A stretch of DNA of 64,000 nucleotides. Origin: Bacillus sp. ZZV12-4809 (GTDB lineage: Bacteria > Bacillota > Bacilli > Bacillales > Cytobacillaceae). Numbering within the stretch: position 1 is the first letter of the stretch; each line of letters opens with the position of its first letter. The stretch covers positions 186,001 to 250,000 of the forward strand of contig NZ_VCRN01000004.1 of NCBI RefSeq assembly GCF_009849585.1, written 5' to 3'. Shown here piece by piece: positions 52,887 to 62,913 of the stretch. The translations under genes and the position numbers were made by a program. The notes beneath the pieces were generated by a model. It searched no databases, was not told where the DNA came from, and was given only the letters and a program-made list of their open reading frames with translations.

Positions 52887-54401
52887 TTATTGAAAGAAAT
52901 CAGTAAACTGATTAAAATTGCCCTGCAGGAAATCTAATGCAATATTCGGTGCGACTCCAAACAGGATGGTGGCCGCCAGGCTGATGCCGATAACAGCTGT
53001 TAATGCAGCCGGGATCTTAACCCTTCCAGTGTCAGCTGCCGGCCTGAAGAACATTTGCACCATAACACCGAAATAATAGAAATAGGAAACGACAGTTGTC
53101 GCAATCATAACCGATACCAGTACATAATGGCCTTCATTCGGCACTAATGCACCCATGAAAATATTCAGCTTGCCAATAAACCCGGCTGTTCCCGGAATGC
53201 CTGCAAGTGAAAGCAGGAAGACAGCCATGGCAATGGCCAGGAACGGTGCACGGCGGTAAAGCCCGGCGAATTGGCCGATATCTTCTGAACCCGATTTATG
53301 TGTTACATGCTGGATGATTGCAAAAGCGCCCAGGTTCATGAATAGGTAGGCTCCAAGGTAAAACCAGAGCGTATCAAACATGAATAGGGACATGCTTGCA
53401 ATAACAACCAGCAGGTACCCTGCCTGAGCGATGCTGGAATAAGCAAATAAACGCTTGATATTCCGCTGTCTCAGCGCAATCAAGTTTCCAATAAGCATCG
53501 TAGCTCCTGCCAGGAAGGCAATGTAATCCTGAAGAGCCAGGATCATCGGAAGACCTTGTGCATCACCGGATGGTGCATTCGCAAAGATTGAAAACAGAAT
53601 GCGGATTATAATGATGAATCCGGCTGTTTTGGAAACTACGCTTAAAAAAGCTGTTACCGGTGTAGGTGCACCCTGGTATACATCAGGTGCCCACATATGG
53701 AACGGTGCTGCAGCCAATTTAAAGGAAAGTCCCACCACAATCATAAAGAAGGCAAGGCCTAACAGGTAAATATGCTGTTCATTATAGAGGGATGTCAAAA
53801 ATCCGGACATTTCTATTAAGTTCGTCGTCCCAGTTAATCCGTAAACATAACTCATTCCGAACAAAGTGATCGCTGTGGCGATACTGCCGTTGATCACATA
53901 CTTCATGGCCGATTCGTTTGAATGCATATTTCTTTTTCTCATGCCTGCCAGAATGTAGGACGAAATGGAAAGCAGCTCAAGTCCCACAAACAGAGTAATC
54001 AAATCTCCGCTTGAAGACATGATCATTGCCCCAAGCAATGCCGCCATGAACAGATAGAAAAATTCCCCCCTGAATTCTTCCAAGCCTTCATCTGGCTCAT
54101 AGCCTAAGGCAATCAGCAGGACCATAGCAGATCCGATTAAGAGCAGCAGCTTAAACGCTATAGAAAAGGAATCCAGCCTGAACGTATCTAATAAAATGGA
54201 TTCCGGACTATGCCCGAGCAGGCCCAGTAAAGAAACGAGAGCCGCGAGTATTCCGGCAAAGCCGATCCAGCCGAGGATTTTCCGGCTTTGGGATTTCGGC
54301 ATAAACAAATCCATTAGTGAAAGAGCGGTCGCAACACCAAGGATGATGAACTCCGGCGTCATTATGCCCCATTCATAAGATAATAATGTTTCGAGATCCA
54401 T
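52887..54401 (-). CDS. nuoN: NADH-quinone oxidoreductase subunit N
   Basis: 504 residues, 14 membrane helices of the antiporter-like proton-pumping family. Helix motif YVINGSIATAITLFGMSYVY and AAAPFHMWAPDVYQGAPTPV with the conserved Lys/His channel positions. Last gene of the operon, seven bases after nuoM. Confidence 0.94.
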   Translation of the reverse strand: MDLETLLSYEWGIMTPEFIILGVATALSLMDLFMPKSQSRKILGWIGFAGILAALVSLLGLLGHSPESILLDTFRLDSFSIAFKLLLLIGSAMVLLIALGYEPDEGLEEFRGEFFYLFMAALLGAMIMSSSGDLITLFVGLELLSISSYILAGMRKRNMHSNESAMKYVINGSIATAITLFGMSYVYGLTGTTNLIEMSGFLTSLYNEQHIYLLGLAFFMIVVGLSFKLAAAPFHMWAPDVYQGAPTPVTAFLSVVSKTAGFIIIIRILFSIFANAPSGDAQGLPMILALQDYIAFLAGATMLIGNLIALRQRNIKRLFAYSSIAQAGYLLVVIASMSLFMFDTLWFYLGAYLFMNLGAFAIIQHVTHKSGSEDIGQFAGLYRRAPFLAIAMAVFLLSLAGIPGTAGFIGKLNIFMGALVPNEGHYVLVSVMIATTVVSYFYYFGVMVQMFFRPAADTGRVKIPAALTAVIGISLAATILFGVAPNIALDFLQGNFNQFTDFFQ

Positions 54402-54407
54402 CCTTCA

Positions 54408-55925
54408 TCACCCTCCTATCCCAAGCATGATCGTTTCAAGTGTTGATGTCAGCGGTTCGCTCAGTACACTTGGATAAACACCAATCAGGACAATTAAGCC
54501 GAATAAGACCAGGACAGGCACGAACTCAAACTTTTTCATATCCGTTATGCCGGCAAAGTCACGATGCGATTTGCCGTATGTGATACCCAGTACCGCGCGA
54601 AGCAGGTATACAGCTGTCATAATGATTCCAATTGTACCGACTGCAGCGAGAATCGGCATTTCTTTAAACAAGCCAAGGAAGGCCATAAATTCACTTACAA
54701 ACCCCGACATGCCAGGCAGGCCGAGTGAGGCCATGGCCCCTGCAAGCAGGAATCCTGCCGTAATCGGCATCCCTTTTGCCAAACCGCCAAGATTTTGAAT
54801 ATTGGAGGTTTGGAAGCGTTCATATAAGACACCTACAAGGAAGAACAATAGTGCTGCAATTAACCCGTGAGAAACCACCTGGAAAATCGCCCCCTGAATC
54901 CCTGCCTCATTTAATGCGCCTAACCCGATTAAAACGATTCCCATGTGGGAAATAGAAGAGTATGCCAGCACCATTTTGAAATCAGTCTGAACAAATGCCA
55001 GGAACGCTCCATACAACAAGTTCACGACTCCAAGCACAGCCAGCCATACAGCAAGGCTTTGGAATTGCTCAGGAAATATTCCCATACCGAAACGGATTAA
55101 ACCGAATGCCCCTATTTTCAAAAGTACCCCGGCATGCAGCATAACAATCGATGGCGGAGCTTGTACGTGAACCCGGACCATCCAGCTGTGAAGCGGGAAA
55201 ATAGGAAGCTTCACACCGAAGGCAAGTAAAAGCGCAATCAGCATACCCATTTTCATATTTTCAGAGATTGGCGCAACCAGCTGCGGATTATCCGCGTTCA
55301 TGGCGGCCATCAAAGCATCAATATTAGCTGTTCCGGTTCGGGCAAACAGCACCATAATGACAATCAGCAGAACAGCAGATCCAAGTCCGTTATAGATCAG
55401 GAAGCTGTATGCTGCATTTTCCTTTTCAAAGTAACCCCATTTCCCGATCAGAAAGAAGGTCGGAATCAAGGTGATTTCAAAGAAAATAAAGAAAAGAATC
55501 AGGTTCTCAGCTGCAAATACACCCAGCATGCCGACTTCAAGCAGCAGAAACAGCATGAAGTAGCCCTTCCATTCTTTTTTAATATGAATAGAAGCAATCG
55601 CTGCCAGTGTAGAAAGAACAGCTGTCAGAACAACCATGATCAGGGAGAATCCATCAAGCCCCAATTCATAATCAATGGAGAAAAGATTTCCGAGCTGGCC
55701 CGAATCACCAAACTGAATCCAGCTTACCTTTTCATTCAGCTGTTCAAGCCCTGCACCTGCCCGGTATTGGAAAAAGGCGATCAGGGACAATATCAACGCA
55801 GGGAGTGTTGCCAGGAAGCCAACTGTCTTGATCAATGATTCCTGCGTTCTCGGCAGGAACGATAACACTAAAATACCAAGCAGCGGGGAGAAAACTAAAA
55901 TGGATAGAAAATAAGCTAAGTTCAT
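54408..55925 (-). CDS. nuoM: NADH-quinone oxidoreductase subunit M
   Basis: 505 residues, antiporter-like subunit. FGVKLPIFPLHSWMVRVHVQ and FVQTDFKMVLAYSSISHMG are diagnostic. Its ATG overlaps the nuoL stop by four bases (ATGA). Confidence 0.95.
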   Translation of the reverse strand: MNLAYFLSILVFSPLLGILVLSFLPRTQESLIKTVGFLATLPALILSLIAFFQYRAGAGLEQLNEKVSWIQFGDSGQLGNLFSIDYELGLDGFSLIMVVLTAVLSTLAAIASIHIKKEWKGYFMLFLLLEVGMLGVFAAENLILFFIFFEITLIPTFFLIGKWGYFEKENAAYSFLIYNGLGSAVLLIVIMVLFARTGTANIDALMAAMNADNPQLVAPISENMKMGMLIALLLAFGVKLPIFPLHSWMVRVHVQAPPSIVMLHAGVLLKIGAFGLIRFGMGIFPEQFQSLAVWLAVLGVVNLLYGAFLAFVQTDFKMVLAYSSISHMGIVLIGLGALNEAGIQGAIFQVVSHGLIAALLFFLVGVLYERFQTSNIQNLGGLAKGMPITAGFLLAGAMASLGLPGMSGFVSEFMAFLGLFKEMPILAAVGTIGIIMTAVYLLRAVLGITYGKSHRDFAGITDMKKFEFVPVLVLFGLIVLIGVYPSVLSEPLTSTLETIMLGIGG

Positions 55926-57790
55926 TTTAAGTACCCCCCTGTAAACGCGTAGATGACGACTAAAATAGCCAGGCCGACAAACGCCACGGTTCCATAGGTC
56001 TGAATCTGGCCATTTTGAAATTTAGAGCCGAGTCTTCCGAGTGCAATCGTAATTCCGGTTACACTCTTTACAAGGCCTTCAACCAGGAATACCTCCAGGA
56101 AGCGCAGGAATGAGCTGATAAATTTAGCCCCATTCACTACAGTCAGAGAATAAAATTCATCGATGTAGTATTTATTGTACAGAACATTGTATGAAAGCGG
56201 CATTCTGCTTGTAAGCCAGTCACGGGAAAGCGAGCGTTTGCCGTACATGAGCCAGGCAAGGAAGATTCCAAGCAGGGATACAGCTGTTGCCATAATCATT
56301 ATCCAGGCAGGCCCTTCAATATGGCCATGGCCCAGGGTATGGTTATCTTCCACGAGCCAGTCACCGAGAAATGTTCCAAACCAAGGTGTATTTACATATC
56401 CAGCCACGACAGCCAGGACCCCAAGCACTATCATCGGCAGTGTCATGACACTCGGCGATTCGTGGACATTTTTCATATCGGTTCTTGCTTCACCAGCGAA
56501 AACCATAAAGAACAGACGGAACATATAAAATGCCGTAAAGAATGCGGCAATTACCGCGAGCCAGAACAGGGCAGAATTCCCATGCGCCCACGCAGCAATT
56601 AAAATTTCATCTTTACTGAAGAACCCTGAAAATAAAGGCACCCCGCTGATCGCCAGTGTCCCGATCAGGAACAGAGGGCCGGTCACTCGCAGCTTTTTCC
56701 ACAAACCACCCATATGTTCAATGTTTTGTGTATGAACTGCATGGATGACACTTCCCGCTGCAAGGAACAGCAAAGCCTTAAAGAAGGCGTGTGTCATTAA
56801 ATGGAACACGCCGGCTACATATCCGGCAGATCCCAATGCCAGCATCATATAGCCAAGCTGGCTGACGGTTGAGTAAGCTAGCACCCGCTTAATATCCTTC
56901 TGGACAAGGCCGATGCTTGCCGCAAAGATAGCCGTAAAGGCTCCTATGACAGCAACAGTCATCAATGCTGTTTCACTTCCTGCAAACAGCGGGAACAGCG
57001 CCGCCACTAAATACACACCTGCAGCTACCATTGTCGCTGCATGGATTAATGCGGAAACAGGCGTTGGCCCCTCCATCGCGTCAGGAAGCCAGGTGTGCAG
57101 TGGGAACTGGCCCGACTTTCCGACAGCCCCTACAAAAATAAGAATGGCTGTTAACGTAATCATCGTGCCTGAAATGTCACCAGCTTTAACTGCTGCAAAA
57201 ATCTCATCATACTCAAAGCTGCCAGCCTGCCAGAACAATAGAATCATTCCAATCAAAAGGCCGACGTCCCCAATACGGGTCATAATAAATGCCTTTTTGG
57301 CCGCTGCCTTTGCTTCCTCTTTGTAAAAATAGAAACCGATCAGCAAGAAGGAACCAAGGCCGACAAGCTCCCAGAAGAAATACGTCTGAAGCAGATTAGG
57401 CGAGATGACAAGGCCCAGCATGGCAAATGTAAATAACCCTAAATAGGCATAGAAAACAGGAAAACGGTCATCCCCCTGCATGTAGCCTTTCGAATACGTA
57501 TGTACCAGGAAACTGACAAGTGATACAATCACCAGCATCAGTGCATTTAACTGATTAACTTCAAAACCCGCTGTTAACTGAAAATCCCCTATAGTCAGCC
57601 AAACGCCTTCTGCTTTATAAGTTGGTGCCGAAAACCGATCAAATAGCACCAATAAGGAATAGACAAGCGATGCCAGGGTAAACAGAATCCCAATATAAGC
57701 ACTCGCTTCTTTTAGCCGTTTGCCGAATAAAATAAGGAACAAAAACGATAAAAGCGGGAAAAGCGGTATGATCCATGCATTCTCCATCAT
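55922..57790 (-). CDS. nuoL: NADH-quinone oxidoreductase subunit L
   Basis: 622 residues from ATG 57788-57790, eight bases after AAAGGGGA; a start 27 bases upstream would lie ahead of that site. Antiporter motifs GKSGQFPLHTWLPDAMEGPT and QKDIKRVLAYSTVSQLGYMM. The long lateral helix and C-terminal helix of NuoL are present. A 146-base gap to nuoK without a gene precedes it. Confidence 0.95.
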   Translation of the reverse strand: MMENAWIIPLFPLLSFLFLILFGKRLKEASAYIGILFTLASLVYSLLVLFDRFSAPTYKAEGVWLTIGDFQLTAGFEVNQLNALMLVIVSLVSFLVHTYSKGYMQGDDRFPVFYAYLGLFTFAMLGLVISPNLLQTYFFWELVGLGSFLLIGFYFYKEEAKAAAKKAFIMTRIGDVGLLIGMILLFWQAGSFEYDEIFAAVKAGDISGTMITLTAILIFVGAVGKSGQFPLHTWLPDAMEGPTPVSALIHAATMVAAGVYLVAALFPLFAGSETALMTVAVIGAFTAIFAASIGLVQKDIKRVLAYSTVSQLGYMMLALGSAGYVAGVFHLMTHAFFKALLFLAAGSVIHAVHTQNIEHMGGLWKKLRVTGPLFLIGTLAISGVPLFSGFFSKDEILIAAWAHGNSALFWLAVIAAFFTAFYMFRLFFMVFAGEARTDMKNVHESPSVMTLPMIVLGVLAVVAGYVNTPWFGTFLGDWLVEDNHTLGHGHIEGPAWIMIMATAVSLLGIFLAWLMYGKRSLSRDWLTSRMPLSYNVLYNKYYIDEFYSLTVVNGAKFISSFLRFLEVFLVEGLVKSVTGITIALGRLGSKFQNGQIQTYGTVAFVGLAILVVIYAFTGGYLK

Positions 57791-57936
57791 TATCACAATC
57801 CCCTTTTTTGAACACACCCTGTAGCCCGGCGTGTCAGATTTGGACCTTTATCCAGGTCCATTAAGGCTTTGCCGGTTATGGCCGCCTTTTCTTTTTCTCA
57901 AGCAGGCGCCAATCCGACTGCATCTTTCACATGTCT

Positions 57937-58251
57937 TTAGTGCTTCATGGCATCCATTTCATCAATATTAACGCTCTTTTTGTTGCGGTAAAGTGAAATC
58001 AGGATGGCTATACCTACTGCCACTTCTGCTGCGGCAACCGCAATGACAAATAGCGTAAAAATCTGCCCGGTAATGGACGGAGTGATGCCAAACTTGCTGA
58101 ATGACACCAGATTAATATTTACTGCATTCAGCATCAGTTCGATTGAGATCAGGACAATCACAGTATTTCGCTTAGTCAGGGCCCCATACAGACCAATGCA
58201 GAAGAGGATTAAAGCCAATGCCAGGTATGCTTGAACGGGAACTGTACTCAT
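57937..58251 (-). CDS. nuoK: NADH-quinone oxidoreductase subunit K
   Basis: 104 residues, three membrane helices. Conserved Glu in [15 protein letters not shown] and in [12 protein letters not shown], both needed for proton transfer. Overlaps nuoJ by four bases. Confidence 0.95.
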   Translation of the reverse strand: MSTVPVQAYLALALILFCIGLYGALTKRNTVIVLISIELMLNAVNINLVSFSKFGITPSITGQIFTLFVIAVAAAEVAVGIAILISLYRNKKSVNIDEMDAMKH

Positions 58252-58769
58252 TCCTTTTCTGCCTCCTTTTCATCGTCTTTTTTAGCCAGAACAATGGAAC
58301 CAATTAAAGCGACCAATAGCAGGACAGATGTTACTTCAAACGGAATAATGTATTTTGAGTAAAGTTCAATTCCGATTTGCTCTGTATTATTGACATGAAG
58401 GTCATTCGGCGCTGACGGCAATTCAAGGTTATAAATCCCGATGTAGACCGCGAAAGCAAAGCCCAGCACCCCCACGAATACTAACAGCTTACGCCAGCGG
58501 CCAGCTTTGGGCTCGCTTGTATCGTTATGGCGTGTCAGCATGATTCCGAACAGCATGATGATTGTAATCGCCCCTGAGTAAATCAGTACCTGGACGGCAG
58601 CCAGAAATTCAGCTGAAAGCAGGACATAAATTCCGGCAATACTTACAAATGTAAATACAAGGGCGACAACCATATGCACGACTTTGGTAAGGTTCAATAA
58701 AAGCACGCCGCCGATGACCGCAACTAAAGCAAGAGACATAAACGCTAAAAACTCACCTGAAAACGTCAT
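58248..58769 (-). CDS. nuoJ: NADH-quinone oxidoreductase subunit J
   Basis: 173 residues, five helices. Motif [20 protein letters not shown] is typical of NuoJ. Charged C-terminal tail ([11 protein letters not shown]). Overlaps nuoI by four bases. Confidence 0.94.
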   Translation of the reverse strand: MTFSGEFLAFMSLALVAVIGGVLLLNLTKVVHMVVALVFTFVSIAGIYVLLSAEFLAAVQVLIYSGAITIIMLFGIMLTRHNDTSEPKAGRWRKLLVFVGVLGFAFAVYIGIYNLELPSAPNDLHVNNTEQIGIELYSKYIIPFEVTSVLLLVALIGSIVLAKKDDEKEAEKE

Positions 58770-59185
58770 GCTTTATTCACCTTCCGTATATTTTCATCAT
58801 TTTCATCGAGCCATTCAAGGTTTTTAAACAGCTCATCACGGCTATATTCCGCCAGTTCAAAATTATTTGTCATAATAATCGCTTCGGTAGGACAGACCTC
58901 TGTACACAAGTCACAAAGGATGCAAATTTCGAAGTTGATATCATAGGTATCAATGATTTTTCCCTTTTTGGCAGGGTCCGGATGCTTTTTCCCTGTCAGC
59001 TGGATACAATCGGTTGGACAAATGTTTGCACACTGATTGCAGACAATGCATTTTTCAGGGTAGAACTTCTGAATTCCCCTGAACCGGTCCGGAAGCGGAA
59101 GCGGCTCATTCGGATAGTCATAGGTTACCTTTTTGCGTGTCAGGTTTTTAAGGGTATACGATAATCCTTTCGCTAAACCAAGCAT
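58766..59185 (-). CDS. nuoI: NADH-quinone oxidoreductase subunit I
   Basis: 139 residues. Two 4Fe-4S motifs CIVCNQCANICPTDC and CILCDLCTEVCPTEA, clusters N6a and N6b that lead electrons to NuoB. Start behind AAAAGGGGTG. Separated from nuoH by a structured repeat of about 200 bases rather than the usual short gap. Confidence 0.95.
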   Translation of the reverse strand: MLGLAKGLSYTLKNLTRKKVTYDYPNEPLPLPDRFRGIQKFYPEKCIVCNQCANICPTDCIQLTGKKHPDPAKKGKIIDTYDINFEICILCDLCTEVCPTEAIIMTNNFELAEYSRDELFKNLEWLDENDENIRKVNKA

Positions 59186-59202
59186 GTTTTTTCACCCCTT
59201 TT

Positions 59203-59400
59203 TAGAAATGCGGAAGGCGCCCGCTTATTAAGGAACGCAGACTAAGACCGCCACGTGGCAACGTCTGCATGACCCGCCTCCTGCGGGCCTCAAGCATAAG
59301 ACGAGCCTCCCGGAAAGGCGTCCTTTGCCTTTTTGGGAGGATTGGCTTGTGACCTCGAGGATGCGAGTGCAGGCGCTGGAGCTGAACTGTTCTCAAATTC
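59203..59400. repeat. Structured intergenic repeat inside the nuo operon
   Basis: GC-rich non-coding element between nuoH and nuoI. On the transcribed strand it folds into several hairpins: CCTCCC...AAAGGC paired with GCCTTT...GGGAGG, GGCCCGC-AGGA-GGCGGGTC, and GCAGAC...GCCACGTGGC...GTCTGC. Its ends carry the words GCGGAAGGCGCCCGC and GGCGCTGGAGCTG. The latter resembles a dispersed repeat that I recall from Bacillaceae intergenic regions. No credible reading frame. Confidence 0.7.
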
Positions 59401-59417
59401 TTAAGACGGCTCACAAA

Positions 59418-60425
59418 TTAAAATATATTCAGCCACTCTTTCAGCAAAGCTGTTAAGAAGATATTCGCAAGCGCAACCGGCAGCAGAACCTTCCAGCCAA
59501 ATTCCATTAGCTGATCTGCACGGAGACGCGGGAATGTAACACGGAACCAGACCAGGACAAAGATTACAGCCGTAAACTTAAGCGCAAACCATACGGCACC
59601 CGGAATGAACTCCAGGAATGGCAGCGGAAGCCACCCTCCAAGGAATAATACGGTTGTCAATGAAGCCATTGCAAAGAAATATACATACTCCGCAAGCATG
59701 AAGAACGCCCAGCGGAATCCGGAATATTCAACATGGAAGCCGGCAACCAGCTCTGATTCCGCTTCAGGCAGGTCAAATGGAACCCTGTTCAGCTCCGCTG
59801 TGGAAGCTATCAAGAAGACGATAAAAGCAATAGGCTGCCAAATAATGAACCAGCCATTTTTTTGCGCTTCAATAATTTCATTCAGGTTTAGACTGCCTGT
59901 TAAAAGGATAATACCTAACACAGACATAACCAGCGGAATTTCATATGAAATCATCTGGGCCGCGGCACGCATCCCGCCAAGCAAAGCATATTTATTATTG
60001 GAAGCCCATGATCCGGTGACAATACCGACTGTTGTCAGTCCGGATATAGCAATATAATACAGAAGCCCAACTCCAATATCAGCAAACTGCAGTTTGTCTG
60101 TAAAAGGAATTGTTGCGAGAACCATGAATGCCGGTGCAAACGCAATAACCGGTGCAAGAATAAACAGCGGCCTGTCTGCTAGCTTAGGAATGGTGTCTTC
60201 CTTTAAAAGAAGCTTTAATACATCCGCAACGGTCTGCAGCAGTCCCCAGCGTCCGCCAACCTGATTCGGCCCATGGCGCAGCTGCATAAATCCCATGACT
60301 TTACGTTCCGCCAGTATAGCGTAAGTAACAAATCCTAAAACGACTAACAGCAAAACGGTGGCAAGCAGGAAGAAAATGCCGAAATTCTGCAGACCAGCTT
60401 CGGAATAAAGGAGTTTTTCTACCAT
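59418..60425 (-). CDS. nuoH: NADH-quinone oxidoreductase subunit H
   Basis: 335 residues, eight helices. Quinone-site loop motifs RHGPNQVGGRWGLLQTVADV and STAELNRVPFDLPEAESELV with GFHVEYSG. ATG overlaps the nuoD stop by one base (TAATG). Confidence 0.96.
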   Translation of the reverse strand: MVEKLLYSEAGLQNFGIFFLLATVLLLVVLGFVTYAILAERKVMGFMQLRHGPNQVGGRWGLLQTVADVLKLLLKEDTIPKLADRPLFILAPVIAFAPAFMVLATIPFTDKLQFADIGVGLLYYIAISGLTTVGIVTGSWASNNKYALLGGMRAAAQMISYEIPLVMSVLGIILLTGSLNLNEIIEAQKNGWFIIWQPIAFIVFLIASTAELNRVPFDLPEAESELVAGFHVEYSGFRWAFFMLAEYVYFFAMASLTTVLFLGGWLPLPFLEFIPGAVWFALKFTAVIFVLVWFRVTFPRLRADQLMEFGWKVLLPVALANIFLTALLKEWLNIF

Positions 60426-61525
60426 TAGCCGTCCACCTCCCCAAGGACAATATCAATTGCCCCTAATATAGCAATCAAGTTTGCAATATTTTCGCCTTCA
60501 AGCAGTTTAGGGAGAATTTGAAGATTATAGAATGATGGCCTCCGGAATTTTAAACGGTATGGCTCCTTCTTTCCATCACTAGCGATATAGCAGCCGATTT
60601 CTCCCCTTGGAGATTCGATTCTGACAAACGCTTCTCCTTTAGGCGCTTTGATGATCTTCGGCACTTTTGCCAGAATGTCGCCTTCTGACGGGAATTGCTC
60701 CACCGCTTGTTCAAGGATTTTCAATGATTCCTCCATTTCCTGCATGCGCACATGATACCTGGCCCAAGCATCCCCGCCGTCCTGAACGGCAACATCGAAA
60801 TCAAAGCGATCATAAATGGAGTATGGCTCATCTTTGCGGAGATCCCATTTTACGCCTGTGCAGCGGAGATTGGCACCGCTCAGCGAGTAGTTTAACGCAT
60901 CCTCTTTCGTATATTTCCCTACTCCCTTGACACGGTTCATGAAAATTTCATTTCCGGTTACCAGCTGATGGTAGCCTTTGAGCTGTTCACGCATATATGG
61001 AACAAACTCTCTTACTTTATCAATCCAGCCTTCGGGAGCATCCCATTTAACGCCGCCGACACGCATATAGTTAAACGTTAAGCGGCCACCGGATATCTCA
61101 TTCAGCATGTTGATGATCATTTCACGCTCTCTGAATGCATACAGGAATGGGCTTGTTGCCCCAATATCCAGCAGATATGTACCCCACCATACGAGATGGC
61201 TGGCAATCCGGCCAAGCTCCATGGTAATGATCCTCAGATATTCAGCCCGATCCGGAATCTCTAAATCCATCATCGTTTCAACCGCATGGACAAGAATATA
61301 ATTATTCGTCATGGCGGCAAGATAGTCCATTCGGTCTGTATAAGGAATAATTTGCGTATACTGCAGGTTTTCAGCCAACTTCTCCGTTCCGCGGTGCAAG
61401 TAGCCGATGACCGGTTTCGCTTCTTTGATGATCTCACCATCAATTTTCAGAACTAGGCGAAAAACACCGTGCGTACTTGGATGCTGAGGTCCAACATTCA
61501 ATAGCATTTCTTCGGTTCGCAGCAT
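60425..61525 (-). CDS. nuoD: NADH-quinone oxidoreductase subunit D
   Basis: 366 residues, [NiFe]-hydrogenase-like fold. Quinone-site loop NVGPQHPSTHGVFRLV with its His, and SPRGEIGCYIASDG near the C-terminus. Separate from NuoC, unlike the fused NuoCD of enterobacteria. Confidence 0.96.
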   Translation of the reverse strand: MLRTEEMLLNVGPQHPSTHGVFRLVLKIDGEIIKEAKPVIGYLHRGTEKLAENLQYTQIIPYTDRMDYLAAMTNNYILVHAVETMMDLEIPDRAEYLRIITMELGRIASHLVWWGTYLLDIGATSPFLYAFREREMIINMLNEISGGRLTFNYMRVGGVKWDAPEGWIDKVREFVPYMREQLKGYHQLVTGNEIFMNRVKGVGKYTKEDALNYSLSGANLRCTGVKWDLRKDEPYSIYDRFDFDVAVQDGGDAWARYHVRMQEMEESLKILEQAVEQFPSEGDILAKVPKIIKAPKGEAFVRIESPRGEIGCYIASDGKKEPYRLKFRRPSFYNLQILPKLLEGENIANLIAILGAIDIVLGEVDG

Positions 61526-61527
61526 GG

Positions 61528-62910
61528 TTACACCTCCACATCGTACGGTTCATAGTCTTTGCGCAGCGGATGCCCGATCCAGTCTTCCCCCAGCATGATT
61601 CGATATAAATTTGGGTGTCCCCTGAACTTGATGCCCAGTAAATCATACGTTTCACATTCCGGCCAATTCGCTCCGGCCCATAAAGGCTGCAGTGAATCAA
61701 CAACCGGCTCATCGCGGTCAATTTTGACCTTCAATGCAACAGATTGGCTATTTTTGTATGAGTATAAGTGAGCATACACTTCCATGTGGGTTTCAAAATC
61801 GGTGCCATGAAGCTCTGATAAATAATCAAAGCCAAGCTGTTCATTATATTTCAGAAATTCTGCCAATTTAAAATATGGTTCAGCCTTCGCAACCAAAGTC
61901 GGCACTTCCTTGGAGAGACTATTTATATAGTAGTCTTCAAGAACATTAGGCCCAAGGTTCTCTTCTATTACCTTCACATATTTATCAAGGTATGGCTGAT
62001 TAACGGATGGCGCTTTCTCTACAACTGGTTCAGAGTCAGCCTTGCCTCCGGCTGCTTTTGCCTTCGCTGCGGCTGCAGCTGCGGCCTTTGCTTTTGCAGC
62101 AGCAATTGCCTTGGCCTTTTCGTCATCAGCAGAACCTCCAGCTTTGCCTGCTGCAGCTAATTTTGCTTTTGCGGCGGCTGCGGCTTTTGCCTTGGCTGCT
62201 GCAATGGCTTTTGCCTTTTCGTCATCTCCACCAGCTTGTTTTGCCTGGGCAGCAGCTTTCGCCTTTGCCGCAGCAGCTGCCTTTGCCTTTGCGGCTGCCG
62301 CGGCCTTTTGCTTCGCCAGATCCGTGTCTTTTTCTGCCAAAGATTCTTCCTTGGCTTCTCCCTGCTCTTTCGCTTTCAGTTTAGCCAGGGCGGCTGCCTT
62401 CGCTTTTGCCGCTGCTGCGGCCTTTTGCTTCGCCAGATCCATATCTTCTGCAGGCGGTTCTTCATTGGCTTCCTCCTGCTCTTTCGCCTTCATTTTAGCC
62501 AGGGCGGCTGCCTTCGCTTTTGCCGCTGCCGCGGCCTTCTGCTTCGCCAGATCCATATCTTCTGCAGGCGGTTCTTCCTTGGCTTCCCCCTGCTCTTTCG
62601 CCTTCATTTTAGCCAGGGCGGCTGCCTTCGCTTTTGCCGCTGCCGCGGCCTTCTGCTTCGCCAGATCCATATCTTCTGCAGGCGGTTCTTCCTTGGCTTC
62701 CCCCTGCTCTTTCGCCTTCATTTTAGCCAGGGCGGCTGCCTTCGCTTTTGCCGCTGCCGCGGCCTTCTGCTTCGCCAGATCCATATCTTCTGCAGGCGGT
62801 TCTTCCTTGGCTTCCCCCTGCTCTTTCGCTTTCATTTTAGCTAGGGCGGCTGCCTTCGCCTTTGCGGCGGCTTCTTTTTTCAGCTGTTCAAGATCCTTTT
62901 CTCCGCTCAT
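61528..62910 (-). CDS. nuoC: NADH-quinone oxidoreductase subunit C with long Ala/Lys repeat arm
   Basis: 460 residues, more than twice a normal NuoC. Residues about 8-283 are an Ala/Lys/Glu/Gln-rich arm made of 38-residue repeats (DLAKQKAAAAAKAKAAALAK plus MKAKEQGEAKEEPPAEDM) and then shorter AKAKAAA blocks; it should be highly helical and charged. The 30 kDa NuoC domain follows (about 295-460) with DRDEPVVDSLQPLWAGANWP and the closing RKDYEPYDVEV. Two bases separate it from nuoD. The arm may tether or scaffold the peripheral part, where the NADH module is missing. Confidence 0.92.
   Translation of the reverse strand: MSGEKDLEQLKKEAAAKAKAAALAKMKAKEQGEAKEEPPAEDMDLAKQKAAAAAKAKAAALAKMKAKEQGEAKEEPPAEDMDLAKQKAAAAAKAKAAALAKMKAKEQGEAKEEPPAEDMDLAKQKAAAAAKAKAAALAKMKAKEQEEANEEPPAEDMDLAKQKAAAAAKAKAAALAKLKAKEQGEAKEESLAEKDTDLAKQKAAAAAKAKAAAAAKAKAAAQAKQAGGDDEKAKAIAAAKAKAAAAAKAKLAAAGKAGGSADDEKAKAIAAAKAKAAAAAAAKAKAAGGKADSEPVVEKAPSVNQPYLDKYVKVIEENLGPNVLEDYYINSLSKEVPTLVAKAEPYFKLAEFLKYNEQLGFDYLSELHGTDFETHMEVYAHLYSYKNSQSVALKVKIDRDEPVVDSLQPLWAGANWPECETYDLLGIKFRGHPNLYRIMLGEDWIGHPLRKDYEPYDVEV
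62333..62870. repeat. 114-bp tandem repeats in nuoC
   Basis: The marker TCTGCAGGCGGTTCTTC starts at 62447, 62561, 62675 and 62789, exactly 114 bases apart and nearly identical at DNA level. A diverged fifth unit lies near 62333. The in-frame length (38 codons) and the near identity point to recent expansion or homogenisation. Confidence 0.93.
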
Positions 62911-62913
62911 AGG

